Source of the DNA: Paracyclopina nana
Taxonomy: Eukaryota > Arthropoda > Copepoda > Cyclopoida > Cyclopettidae
DNA: 64,000 nucleotides
Assembly (NCBI GenBank): GCA_019096065.1
Contig: JAGUCH010000009.1
Location: 4,970,001 to 5,034,000, forward strand
Direction of reading: 5' to 3'
The notes beneath the pieces were generated by a model. The model had not been told where the DNA came from. It searched no databases and was given only the letters and a program-made list of their open reading frames with translations. Below, piece by piece: positions 45,905 through 56,983 of the stretch; position 1 is the stretch's first letter; each line of letters opens with the position of its first letter. The translations under genes were made by a program, and so were the position numbers.

Positions 45905-47680
45905 TGGTGTTCATCAGAACTTGTGAGCTAGCTGTCATGGAAGCTCAAAAAAATACTATTGAAGACAATACTGAAGCTACAAATGAACAAGATATAATCA
46001 CTAATAGTAGTGGGGACAGCACAACAACCACTACTACAACCACCTCTACAACCACCACAACATCTACTAAAAGAAAGACAAGAAACCCTCCCATAGGAAG
46101 GCCCATTACTTACTTTACTAATGACATATTTACATACCCTAAGCCAACATGGGGCAGCATAGAGTGGACCACTAGGGAGTGGGATTTTCCACAATATGGG
46201 AAAAAACAAGTAAAAGACAAGCAATATTATGAGAAGCTACAATGTCAAGCAAAAAAGCCTGCAGCCAAAAAGTGGCATTGTGTTGCAACTGCTAATCCCT
46301 GCAACTCTGCAAAGCCTAGAATGGTCAATCCTACTGGATCACTGGTATTCAAAAATAAAAACAATTTTCAAAAATATTGCCAGAATCTTTTTCAGTTCCA
46401 AGGCGAGACTTATTTGAGGCAAAATAATTCAACATTGCAAGCAAGGATGCTGGAGAAATCATGCTTGATGGTACATAAGAAGCTCCGTTTTAAAAAATCT
46501 GGGAGACCAAAGGATAAAGGTACCTTGGTCATAATAACATCAACAAATGGACTTGAACTTGATGAAGGCATTTTCGGGTTATTTTTTTAAATCCAGTTTA
46601 TGTTGAACCAGCTTGCAGTGGTGTGATTGTGTCAAGAAATGTGATTCTCACTTCAGCAACTTGTATTTCATATGCTCTAGGTGGACCCTCACTTTGTGAT
46701 CTACAGGTAAATGTAGAGGTGGTGGGACATCTGGTTCTTGTAAGGTTTGAGTTTTTCTATAGGTTATTGCTGGAGCAACCAGTCCTGAAATGAAGGGCAA
46801 CCAGGTGGTGCTAGTTGGCAAAATTGTTGCCTGGAAGAAGAAACCACAGGCCAAGCACATGCTTGGGCAAGACTTAGCAGCCTTAATTCTGGCGCACCCT
46901 CTAGACTTCAAATGTGGCATTTCTGGGGAGTGAACTTCGCTAGCACAAACCATCTAACTTTACTTAAGTGATTTTTGGTAGTTAATTGTTTTCTTCAGTT
47001 ATTTTCATGCAATGACACTAAAAGTTTGTATTTTTGGTGGTTTGTGCTAAACATTAATTTTAATGGACAGCCATCAGTTTACACCCTGAGCTAGGACATA
47101 GGCCAAAAAGTAGTCAAATTACAGCTTACCTTAAAAACATATGTGTGCATTACTATACTGTTAGCTAGTGAGAGAAGTGTGTGAAATCTTTGGCTGGGGC
47201 TGGGTCTCAAGCAAGTTGAAGGAGTTCACCTTAAGCAGGAAGCAAGTGAAAATTGGCAGAGATTGGCCTTGCAAATGGGCAACATTTATTGTCAAATTTG
47301 GCAAAGTGGATAATGTTACTCAGCTAAGAACATTGTGCATTTTTTCAAAAAACTTGCAAATGTGTCCAGTAACCATACCTTTTTCTATTTCAATGGGAAA
47401 ATTTGCTTTTTGGAGATTTTAGGGAGACAGTGGTGGTCCTTTGATTTGCTCTGATGAGAAATTTGGCATTTATTTGGCTGGCATTGCCTCTTATGTGGGA
47501 CAAAAATGCAACAAAGGCCTTAAAAGAATTAGGCCAACCTACATCACTAATCTGGGCTATTGGTCTCAGGCTATCAAGGAAATAATCACTGCTAACCAAA
47601 ACTATAGGTCAAGCATGTCTCATTTCAAGCCTTCTTGCCTCATTACCATATTATTATGTATATTTTTCTGCTTCTTTTAG
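45905..47680 (+). CDS. Trypsin-like serine protease homologue with catalytic His replaced by Thr
   Basis: Exons about 45905-46519, 46597-46706, 46763-46928, 47173-47368 and 47423-47680, with matching phases. The N-terminal part has an acidic stretch, a Thr-rich run (TTTTTTTTSTTTTT) and a Cys-containing pro-region. The S1 domain then begins (EPACSGVIVSRNVILTSATC). Where trypsins have AAHC, this has SATC, so His57 is Thr (codon 46659-46661). The Asp102 region (GQDLAALIL), the FGWGW block and GDSGGP with Ser195 are kept. The C-terminus is hydrophobic (CLITILLCIFFCFF), suggesting a membrane or GPI anchor. By family knowledge, loss of His makes it a non-catalytic homologue; arthropods use such proteins in immune and clotting cascades. 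The fourth donor (GGGGA/GTGAAC) and the 5' end are the least certain parts; a signal-peptide exon may lie upstream. Confidence 0.7.
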
Positions 47681-47884
47681 TAAAACTAAAAAGAAAAATG
47701 AAGCCTTAAAACCTTTTTGTAAATGTTATTGCTCCTAGGGGCACATTATTAAAAGAGGTAGTGCTCATAGTTTTTAATTTTGTGTAAAGTAACCAAACAA
47801 CTAATAAATCGAGATAAACACTTTCTCCTACTCACACTTCAGCACTAATTCTCTGTGTCAGATAGATTAGGGGGTCTCATCAAA

Positions 47885-48100
47885 ATGGAGTTCACAAGGG
47901 ACACAACAATTTATTTGATGAATATTAAAGACAAAAGAGTTCAAATCATCCTATGGGATTCAGTGAGGCTACCAATGCTCATTTTCTTTTTGGGCATCAT
48001 TGGCTTCATTGGTTCAGCTAGCAAAGGTGCCATCATCCATTATGTCGTCAGATTGGCTCCTACAAAACGGCCAATCAACACTCTCATATTACTCAATCAG
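47885..48100 (+). CDS. Rhodopsin-like GPCR, N-terminal exon only
   Basis: An ATG at 47885 opens 72 codons ending at a GT donor after LILLNQ. The segment has a polar N-terminus, TM1 (LPMLIFFLGIIGFIGSAS) and the start of TM2 with the RPINTLILLNQ pattern seen in invertebrate peptide-type GPCRs. No further GPCR exon was found in the next 2 kb. It is either a gene whose other exons lie beyond a long intron or a fragment. The match is by motif only. Confidence 0.4.
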
Positions 48101-48448
48101 GTACAATTTTATTATCAAAGCAGGGCATTTATGTGATGTTTCTAATAGGCTTTGACTTTGTTGAAGTTGAAGTTACCAGACCAGGCAATCTTGACTTAGC
48201 ATTTGATCCATTACTTTGAGGGCTTGGGTTGAGAGGCCCTCAGTAGTGCAAGAGTAGCTGAAAGCATTAATCAATCACTTAGAAAGTGTGCATTTTGAAT
48301 TTGGCACTTTTTTAAGCTAAAAGATGAGTTAGATCAAGTTTTGTCAGGTATCTCTGAAAGAGAATCTTCTACTATGCTGAGCTAAGCTTAGTAGAAGAGC
48401 ACAAATGTCATTGTTAAAACAAATTTTACCAACAAAATTGTTAGTGAT

Positions 48449-48516
48449 TCAGTAGCTCAGTCAGTAGACCCCTAATCTAGGTGATCAGCGTTTGATCCCC
48501 ATTCAAGACATTTTTT
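48449..48516 (+). tRNA. tRNA-like sequence, probably a pseudogene (Lys-like)
   Basis: It has an A-box-like TAGCTCAGTCAGTAGA and a B-box-like GTTTGATCCCC, the fragment TAATCT between them as in tRNA-Lys, and a following T-rich terminator (ATTTTTTC). The anticodon arm looks about six bases short and the acceptor stem does not pair well, so a functional tRNA is unlikely. It could be a SINE head. Confidence 0.3.
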
Positions 48517-48939
48517 CTCCTTTTTTCTGCAATGGGATTTACTTCTTGGACAATATCATGGAATCAGGCCAAACAGAGGTGCAACACACCTTATAAAATA
48601 CTTTATTATGTGTGTCACTTGATAAAGTAAAACGTCAGATCTTTTATATATGTGTAGTTACATGAACTGAAACGATAGATTCTAAAACAAGTTCTGGTGA
48701 CCCAGAAACAAGTTCTTGATACGACACTGAAAAGTAAGATTTTGGGTAGACAAATTGTAGTTGTAGTAGACATGAATCTGTGACATAAAAGTTTCAGATT
48801 TTTGTAGAAAACATGTACATGTCATGTACATGCTTTTAACATTTTTCTTAATTTTGCAGGTACATGTTTTCAACATGGAATCTTAGACAAGAAATGGACT
48901 TGATGGCTGAGATTTTCAACATGTGCATGTTCCTATGAC

Positions 48940-49577
48940 CAGAGACTTAGATTATAAGAGAAGCGAAGTAAAAATGTAAACATTCCACTTTTCTGCTACG
49001 CGTCAATAAGTTATCTTTTTCATCACTTTTATGTAGACGTATACTTTCAAAAAATGCCACACTCGGCATTTGTTTGACAATAAAAATCCCATTTAGAGCA
49101 ACGCCAAAATCAGTGCTATATCAGAAAGAGATTAGACTTACTGCCTTGGTTTCCTTAGAGCCGAGAATTTCCGTCAAATGATATCAGAGTAACCAGATTC
49201 GCAAGTTTGATCATATATGTTAAAAAATCGACTTTTTCTGAAAGTGTTTGGCCATTTCCAGGAACGCTCAGCCGGGAACGATTAAATGGCTGTACCATAA
49301 AAATGATTCTTGAATAAATTGAAACTTTCAAAAAGAACCTTAAAACTGTTGAAAATAAAAGTTATAGGCACTTGGTCAACTTACATTCAAACTATACTTG
49401 ACATTGATCACAAATGGATCATTTCTGAAATATTTGGAATGAAAAGTCAGCCCCAGCCCAAACTCAGGCAGCCAGCGCCAAAAAGCCATTGTATTCTCTT
49501 TTGGAGCGTCCCAAAAAAGAGGCACGCACCCCCAATGACGTCACATAATTTCGCTTCTCTAGTAATCTAAGTCTCTG
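48940..49577. mobile_element. hAT-type MITE with 8-bp target duplication
   Basis: The 638-bp element has terminal inverted repeats of about 28 bp starting CAGAGACTTAGATTA, with two mismatches between ends. It is flanked on both sides by the identical 8-mer CCTATGAC (48932-48939 and 49578-49585). An 8-bp duplication and a CAGRG terminus are diagnostic of the hAT superfamily. The inside has no transposase frame, so it is non-autonomous. Confidence 0.88.
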
Positions 49578-49585
49578 CCTATGAC

Positions 49586-50305
49586 CAAAGTTGGTTTTCA
49601 GCTGAATTTCTATTACAATTTCTGAACAGATCATGTTAATTTTAGTTGTAGCTACTAAATTTGGAACCCCCGAATCATTTTGCTCCGAGTCATTGAAATA
49701 TAATCAATTGTTTAATTGTATGTATTTGCACTGGCTGGGTGGCAATGAAATGCTTAATAATTTGCGCAATTAACTGTATGCACTGCTAAGAATTGGACAA
49801 GAAGTTGATTGGCCATGTTTTTTATTATCTCAGATAAGCATGGAAACGAGAGCGATTCCTTTAATTATTAATTATCATAGCTTAAAGCTGAGAACACTAA
49901 TCAAATGTCACTAATCACACATTTTCATCACTAATTTACAGTTTTGCAAAGAAATAGTTCTATTTTTGTTCTTCATTCTTGTTCAGTATTCATGTGAAGA
50001 AGCTAACAATGGTAGTCCAATGATGTACTTGTCATCAATGACCCCTTTGCCAATGACACAAGATTTCGGCACACATTGTGCTTCTGGCTCATGAACATGA
50101 TATCAACACTTTCTGCGCAGAACCTAGCAGAAAAAGTGTTGTTTAGCTTGTTGGTACGCCATTGGTCAGCATTGAGTAAACTGAGAAACACAAAACATTT
50201 GGCATTTTAATTTCATCTACAAGTTCTGCGCATTTCGTGTTCATTTTCACAAAGTAAATATTTTCCGTTAGCAAGTTTTATTTTTAATATTTTTTACGTT
50301 AAAAG
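49586..50305. other. Intergenic, no gene seen
   Basis: AT-rich sequence with no open frame, repeat or RNA gene that can be supported. It presumably contains the promoter or first exon of the interrupted gene that follows. Confidence 0.5.
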
Positions 50306-50864
50306 GCCATTCGTTAAATTTGGCGAAGAAAAAAACGGATGGAAAGAAGAAAAAAGGGGTGTATGACAGGTATATCATTGCCTGCATTGATGAGAAGCCT
50401 GTCTTCTCGTACTTGGAAGCGAGTTGGACCGATCGGAACGGCAAGAGCTTGCAGCAATTGTCCTGGCCATTTTGTGTCAACAAATTTATGCAGGAAGCAT
50501 ACCGATGCATGAACTTAAAGTCCGCCTTGGTGACGAAGGGCAAGACGAGGAACATTCGGGTGTTTGCCAGGGTCAAGCAAGGTTTATTTCTACCCTATAA
50601 TTTGTCTCGATAAGTTGCCCATAAAACTATATCGCCAATTTCAGGATTCGAGCAATGGCGCCTAGATGCAGTCATTAAGGAGTTGAACGCCAAGACTAAG
50701 GATGCTACCGATGAGAATATCGAGGAGATGTATGCACATCTTGTCAATATAAACTACGAAAAGCTCATTGCTGAGAAAAACTACAAAATGTGGGATCCGG
50801 TAACACGATCATACAACTTTGATGATTTCAAAGGCTGCGAGACAAGACAACGTGCCAAGAAAAA

Positions 50865-51088
50865 TGTATGTCAAATCATCAAACTCTCGAACACAAACTG
50901 CGATATGATGCTAAAATAAACGTCACACTGATAAAAGAGCACTCTCAAGGGGATCTTTTGGTCAAGCCGTTTATTTTGCGACCGACATGAATAAAATCCG
51001 AAAGAGTACTGAGTAAAAGTAAACAAAACAGATTGAAAAGTAGGACCAGCTAGATTGAGGTCACACAACCTCGCCGGGAGGCAACACA
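50865..51088 (-). repeat. BEL/Pao 3' LTR
   Basis: 224 bp, same length as the other LTR. On the plus strand it begins TGTATGTCAAATC and ends GGCAACACA. The preceding AAAAA (50860-50864) is the target duplication. Confidence 0.95.
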
Positions 51089-51099
51089 GTCCCCTCTGA
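51089..51099 (-). promoter_or_regulatory. Polypurine tract of the BEL/Pao element
   Basis: On the minus strand CAGAGGGGAC directly precedes the 3' LTR, the expected site for plus-strand DNA priming. Confidence 0.6.
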
Positions 51100-51133
51100 G
51101 ACTCCATCTGGTGGTCACAACGATCTTGAACAT

Positions 51134-51849
51134 TCACTCGAAGCGTCGAATGGGCTTGAATGAGCCATAGCGCTGCAACACTAAAATTCTTCCATTCTTG
51201 TCCATTTGCCTCACCGCCATCACATGCACGAATGGCGCCACACGCTCGCCAGCCAACAGCTGGACCAGGTCATGATCTTGATGATGGGCCGCTCTGTGCC
51301 CTCTGCCACGACAGATGGTGCAGATTTCCAGGGCGAGCGGGCACACACCCGAGGCGTGGCCATCTTCACCGAAAAAGGCAGGAGGCACGTTGGGAGCTCC
51401 AAGCAATCTTGCACGTCGTGATCGAAACTAGCGCAAATCACACATGCATGAGGGTACTTGCTGATCTGCCCATTCTTCCGCGAAGTCGTCGTTACTCTGC
51501 CTACAGCACCATCAATGACAGCGGATCTATGAAGGTCAACCAAGGACACTTCCAGTGCGCTCTCAAGGTTCTGCACAGCTGAGTTCGACAAATGCGGGAA
51601 ATAACTACGAGAAATCGGCCAGAGTAATTCCAACTCCCTCAACTTCTTCACCATTGCTTCCTGCGAGTTGAAAAGCCTCGATTCACGGCGCAACACCTGC
51701 AACGGCAGCGTGGGCTCCGCCAACAGTCCCTCGAACTCCACTCTTGGCAGGGAGCCAAACCTCAAGGGCACCTCCACATACAAGGCCAACAAGGCCAGTG
51801 CATACAGATACATATTGTCGCCGTCTTGCATGCCCTCGCACTCCGCCAC
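51134..51849 (-). pseudogene. BEL/Pao post-integrase frame with two Cys/His motifs, continuing the exonuclease-like frame
   Basis: Two overlapping minus-strand segments (51849-51220 and 51406-51134) in different frames continue downstream of the exonuclease-like region. The first is helical and ends with CVICASFDHDVQDC. The second has CTICRGRGHRAAHH, a C2H2-like or zinc-knuckle-like pattern. They may be the C-terminal part of the same cargo protein, separated by frameshifts. Family not recognised. Confidence 0.4.
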
Positions 51850-52670
51850 CCCACCCTGCTTGCTGCCAGGAACAAACCCGCAAGCGGTGCAAACTGATCG
51901 ATCCGATCATAATACAGGGTGTTCTGGGAGTACTTGTCAACAAATCCACCATATGGATCTTCTTGGGCCCACTTAGGGAAGCGAACTGAGTGCCTGACTT
52001 CAAGCAGCCTCAACATCTCCTCTTTGCCGACGTTCGCAGTGGGATCCAGCAACTTGATGAGGTGGCTAATGTCCACCCAGGCTCTCACAGTGATGCCCAT
52101 GAGCCTGAACCTTTTCAGGTCGCCATCAATTCCAAAGCCGATCTTGAAAATGGTCGGCGACTCCAGCAACTCCACGATTCTCCTTGGCAGAGTCCTGCCC
52201 ACAAACTTGGGCCCAACAAAGCCAACCCGCACTCCGAAGGCAATGCCATTCTGCGCACCCCTGTGCACGTAAGAGGTCATATTGTTGAACTCGTCCACCG
52301 TGGGCGGGTACATCTTGGCATACGCAACCTTGTAAGATTGGTGAAAGCCTTCTCAATCCAGCGTCATCACTCTTGATTTTTGAATGGCCTCAAAGAATCC
52401 ATCTCCCTCCAGGAAGTGCTCCAACTCTGCAAAACTATTTGACGCGTACAAGCAACTTGTTTTTGTCAATCCATAGATGTATACTGCCTGAAGCTTTGGA
52501 GTTTCCAAATCATATGGCGTGCCGCGAGCCATTGACGCTAATCTCTTAGCCTCTTTGACGGTGACAACTAAAGCCACCGTCATGGACTTGTCGATCAGCT
52601 CAGCAATATCAAATTCTCGTCTTACCGCACATGCCACATGAAAACACTTCCTCTCCTGGGCGCTCACCAT
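51762..52670 (-). pseudogene. DEDDy 3'-5' exonuclease-like frame carried by the BEL/Pao element, broken by a TGA
   Basis: One minus-strand frame runs from 52670 to 51762 with a single internal stop at 52353-52355. An AELEHFLEGDGFF helix leads into strand SRVMTLD, then the stop, then EG, which is exactly the place and context of motif I (D-x-E) of the RNase D/WRN/EXD2 exonuclease family (Pfam DNA_pol_A_exo1). Motif II follows in IFKIGFGIDGDLKRF, with a DISHL segment after it as in EXD2 (DLRYL). Motif III is YYDRID, a Y-x3-D as in DEDDy enzymes. The family removes nucleotides from the 3' ends of DNA or RNA using two metal ions. This frame lies between integrase and the 3' LTR, inside the element. 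The TGA falls in motif I, so this copy should be inactive. The assignment is by motif only. Confidence 0.6.
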
Positions 52671-52679
52671 GTCGTAGAC

Positions 52680-53589
52680 TTAGCCAGCCTCCAGCTCTGG
52701 GCAGTTGTATTTTTGGACATACTTGCTCAGGTAGACCTCATCTTCATCCAAAGGAACGGCGTTGCTGCGCAGCTGCGACAAATCTTTCAATTGACTGCCC
52801 TTGAAGTCTGCCATTATCTCATCCTCCATTCCAGCCAGGATTACAATTGGGCCTCGGCCCACGCCTGATGTTGACGGCCGGGGCTCGCCCTCTTCAGCTT
52901 CAGTCTGCATCGTGGCTGTGGCTTGATGTTTGACCTCCGTTTGGGCAGAGATGTCTCTGACCCTGATGATTTCTTCGAAGACCTCGACGTGCTCGACCTC
53001 CATTGGCTCCTCGACCTTGCTCGGGGCAGGACAACCAAGGTCCTGCCCTTCACTCGGTGTTGGCGCCTCAACCTGCACACTTTTATGTTGCACTGTTTTT
53101 ATAGTTACCCTGAGGCCTTGAGGTTGCGTGATGGCCTCCAGCGTGTCCCGAAGAGCCTTGATGAACTGCTCGTTGTGGTCTCTCGTCATTATTGGCAACT
53201 TTCTGAAGATCGAAAGACTTTCCATTTCTTCTGCCGACACAACATTTCTCATCTGGTCCACTGTGACTACGTCGGCCACCTCGCCATTGACATAAGCCGA
53301 ATGCATCTTGGGTGGCTGCCACATTCCAGAGCCCAGCTCCATTGCTTGCAAGACGCCCTTCTGGGTCATTTATCGTGTGCGTTAGCACTTGGCCCAATGC
53401 TCTCGCTGCCATCCAGCACCTGGCCATTGTAGCTTTGTCGGGCATTTCTTCCATCTCTGGGTCTTCGATTTCTTTTTGCAGCCTCAAGATATCCATGAAC
53501 GCTTTTCCCCACGCGAACATGTAGGCCTCCATCAACGACATGCCTCTGGACCTGCACAGCATGAACCTGTACGCCCTCCACATGTCCAT
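52680..53589 (-). pseudogene. BEL/Pao post-integrase frame of unknown function
   Basis: Two overlapping segments, 53589-53083 and 53369-52680, in frames that differ by one base near 53350. The first part is helical (MWRAYRFMLCRSRG start, Trp-rich). The second has a DLGCP motif also found in pol and near the zinc knuckles. It ends with a negatively charged region and stops ten bases before the exonuclease-like frame. No domain recognised. It could be a displaced gag-like or accessory protein. Confidence 0.35.
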
Positions 53590-55157
53590 CCTCCGGTGCT
53601 TTCTTCTCTTGTCGCTGGGGAGTTTTTTGCCCCAATTGTATTGGACTGGTTTTGTTCTTTTTCCTTGTCCACCAGTCTCTTGGCTTTTTGAAAACTTCCT
53701 CCATTGTCCGAAAAAGCTTCCTCAATCGGTCCCCGCCTTGCTGCTATCCTGGTCAGTGCTAACACCAAATCTTCTGTGTTCATGCCGAGTGTAATTTCCA
53801 AAGTCACCACCTTGGTGACTAGGCACATTGCTACCAGCACATACACTGGAATCCTCTTCCTTCGGAATTTGACCCATTGTGCACCCGTATAGTCTATAGC
53901 AATTTTTGCGCACAGCCTCATATTTCTCAGTTGCACTTCTGTTTTTCCTCCCATAAGCTGCCTTGGCATTGGAGTGTGATTTCTGACGCATCTGCTGCAC
54001 TCCCTTGAGATCTTGTACGCAGCTTTCTTTGTCCACGGGCCGCTGACTTCTTGGCTTATTCGGTGCCACAAATTGTCGTTTCTTATGTGATTTTCCATCA
54101 GATGGACTCCCCAGACATAGAGCTCAAACGGCCAAGTTTCCACCAACAGGATTGGGCTGATCCTGGATCCTGCCAGGTCTTGCTTGTACAGTCTCGTGTT
54201 GACTCTGATTAGCCCGTCGCTGCCCATTTCCAGGGCATACTTGTCTTGCCCTGCCAGTTTCCATTTGCCAGTCTTCTCGTACTGCTGGGCTGTCTTCTCG
54301 AGCTTTAGCCATTGTCCATAAATCAACACTCTCCTGACTACTTCCGCTAGAATGTCAAGTTCGACTGTGCTCTTTGGTTTGATCTTCCTGGCTTTCTCCA
54401 CAATTCTTGCAATTGCTCTCACCATTGTTGGCCACCTTCCTGCCATCTTCAAACTCATCACCTCCTTCATTTGTCGGAAGACCACGTTGCTTCCTGCCAC
54501 TGCTTCCGGACCTACCAGCTCTACTCCATGTGGTTGAATCATCCCTAACTGGTTGACCACTATTTGGCCAGGACAACCAAGGTCTTGGCCTGTTCCAAGC
54601 AACTCTTCTTCGAGCACTTTTATGTATGAACGCTTCCACTCAGACTGCTCCTTCGTGAAGAACTCCGGTCCTTCCCAGTAGTTTTTGTGGTCTTTAAGCT
54701 GGTTGCCATCACATCCTCGCATTGGCAAATCTGCTGAGTTCTCAGCTGTGGCTATGTGGTTCCAATGCTCAGTGATCGTGGTGTCTGCAATCTCTATCGT
54801 TCTATTGCGCACAAACACACATCTTTCCACTCCTGGCTTTCTTATCCAGAAGATGACTGGTTTGTTGTCGACCCAGTACCACACATTCTCCCTCGGTATT
54901 TTGAACAGCCTGATCAGCCTATTTGAAAGTTGTGCGCTCAGCAGCGCTCCAGCTAATTCCACTTCTGGGATGGATCTCTGTCTCACCCCCTGGATTCTTG
55001 CTTTTGTGGTGAGCCACCTTGGTTGTGGCTCTCCACTGCGGCTGCTTAAGTACGCTACTGTTGCAAATGCCAAATCTGATCCATCACTGCACATGTGGAG
55101 CACCGTGTTTTCGTCAATGTTTGCTGCTGCCTTTCTTGGGTATTTGACTGCACTCAT
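53532..55157 (-). pseudogene. BEL/Pao RNase H and integrase
   Basis: 541 codons in one frame, preceded in the same frame by a TAG at 55158-55160 that separates it from RT. RNase H-type residues appear in CSDGSD, PEVELAGALL and YWVDNKP. Integrase core: an IDYTG first Asp and FSDNGGSF second Asp. The frame then runs into a Lys-rich stretch and the usual third acidic residue (GGLWE-type block) is not seen, so the integrase C-terminus seems lost or shifted. Integrase joins the cDNA to target DNA. Confidence 0.8.
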
Positions 55158-55172
55158 CTGGTTGAACTCTTT

Positions 55173-56983
55173 CTACCATTGCTTCCACAGTTTCACAGCC
55201 TCTTTGACAACCTTGTCATCAATCTTCGTCAGATCTTCATCCCACGAGATCTTCCTTGTTTTGTCAGCTTTGTGTGCTAGCTGCAGTGCTTTCCTAGCTT
55301 TCAGCAGGCAAGGTGCCAGTGCGCCCAGGGGGTCGAACACTGCTGGGATTTGGCTGGCCATGATTCTTTTGGTGACTGCCTTCTGCTCTTGCTGAGTCAG
55401 CTGGTATCCAATCGTGTCTGTCACTGGGTCCCACTTGAGCCCAAGTGTCTTGTGCACCACACTTTCTGTGTCTTCCACTACCATTGCCTTGCCAATCCTG
55501 TCTTTTGGAATGGTTGCGAGCACTTCCTTGTCATTTGACACGAACTTTCTCAACTCCATGCCAATCTCACTCATTAGAGGAAGTAACTCCTCAATCACTT
55601 TTTTTGCTGAGTCTCTTGATTGGAATGCTACGATGACGTCATCCATGTAGATATTTACTGAGTCTTGGAGGAGCTGAGAGCCTCTGGCCTTGATGTGCAA
55701 CTTAACCACGAAGTTTGCCACCGACAGGGCCGCTCTCAGTCCAAATGGCCACCTGCAAAATTGATATTGCTTACCATTGATGAGGATTCTGACATATTGT
55801 CTTTTTCCGGCAGCGCAATCATCGGATATATCTTTTCTATATCCGCCACCACTGCAATGTCACCAATACGGAACTTCAACATAGTGTCATAGATGTCTTC
55901 CAAGTAGTTGGGTCCGGTGTACATTTGTTCATTGATTGATGTGCCCTCGAACTTCTGTTTGGCATTATACACGAATCTGCATTTTGTTGTTTCACTTGTG
56001 TGTCTAGCCACGCAGAACACGGGAAGGAAGTAGCCTTTTCCTAGCTCCGCAATTGGGACTGGTTCAATTATCCCCAGCTTGAGGTACTCATCGAATGTTG
56101 TTGAGATTGCTGCCATTATTCCTGGGTCTGCCTCGTCTAGACTACGTTGAATGGCTGCGCATTGTTTAAAATTGTTTGGCAGGTCCGGGATTTCCTTGAT
56201 GAATGGTATGGCCACCTCCACATGTCCTGACGGCAGCAGTCTCATTGAGCTCTTCATTTTAATCAGTGCAATCTCTTCCGCTAAGTTGAGTCTGATCGGT
56301 TCTTCTTTTTTGTCTATGCCTATCGACTCCAGGCCGTACTCCCGATCCAGCATGTATCTGAATTCAGATTCTGCCATTGATGACTGGTTGAATAGCTTCC
56401 ATTCGTCTACAAGGCATGCGAGCTCTGTGTCTGCTTTGCCTGGGTAATTCAAGATTGACCACCCCAGTGGTGTTTTTCTCGCCAATGGTCCATTCTTGGC
56501 AACGATATCCTGCTCACTGCTCATCAGCATTGTGTTGTTGAAACCCACTAGAAGTCCGACACCTCCTTCTTCCAGTACAGGAAAGCTAATGTTTTTCAGC
56601 TCCTCATGATTGCACTTGAAGTCACTGGGATTCACCGGTGTGATGGAGACTGGCAAGTTGAATGTGTTGAACCTGAGTTCGAACACTCTGCCTTTGTCTC
56701 CTTTTGGTCTAATGAAGATCACTCCCTCTTGCGAAGGTTGGGTGATTGACTTGTCGCCCACCACTTGGACTGTTAGAGGTTTTCTCTTGCCTTTGAATCC
56801 CAGTTCCTTCACCAGCTCTGGCTGCAGCAGCGTTGCACTCGATCCAGCATCTATAAGTGCGTTAGTAAGCACACTTTTTTCGAACTTTCTGTCCACTGCA
56901 ATTTCCACTGGAACTGTTAGCCACGATCTGGTTGCTTGTGCTGCCAATAGGATCACGTCTTCTGTCTCTTCAGGGTCACACAA
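55173..56983 (-). pseudogene. BEL/Pao aspartic protease and reverse transcriptase
   Basis: The protease active site is LIDAGSSATL near the start (D-A-G where retroviruses have D-T/S-G). Reverse transcriptase follows: motif A Asp in VADIEKIYPMI, the WPFGLRAA block, and motif C YMDD. A one-base frameshift near 55800, between motif A and WPFG, splits the gene into 56983-55736 and the frame ending at 55173. The upstream part is expected to be reached from gag by a -1 frameshift. Confidence 0.85.

Noticed and set aside
50268-50576. Minus-strand 102-codon frame
   Set aside because: Antisense shadow of the first exon of the interrupted host gene.
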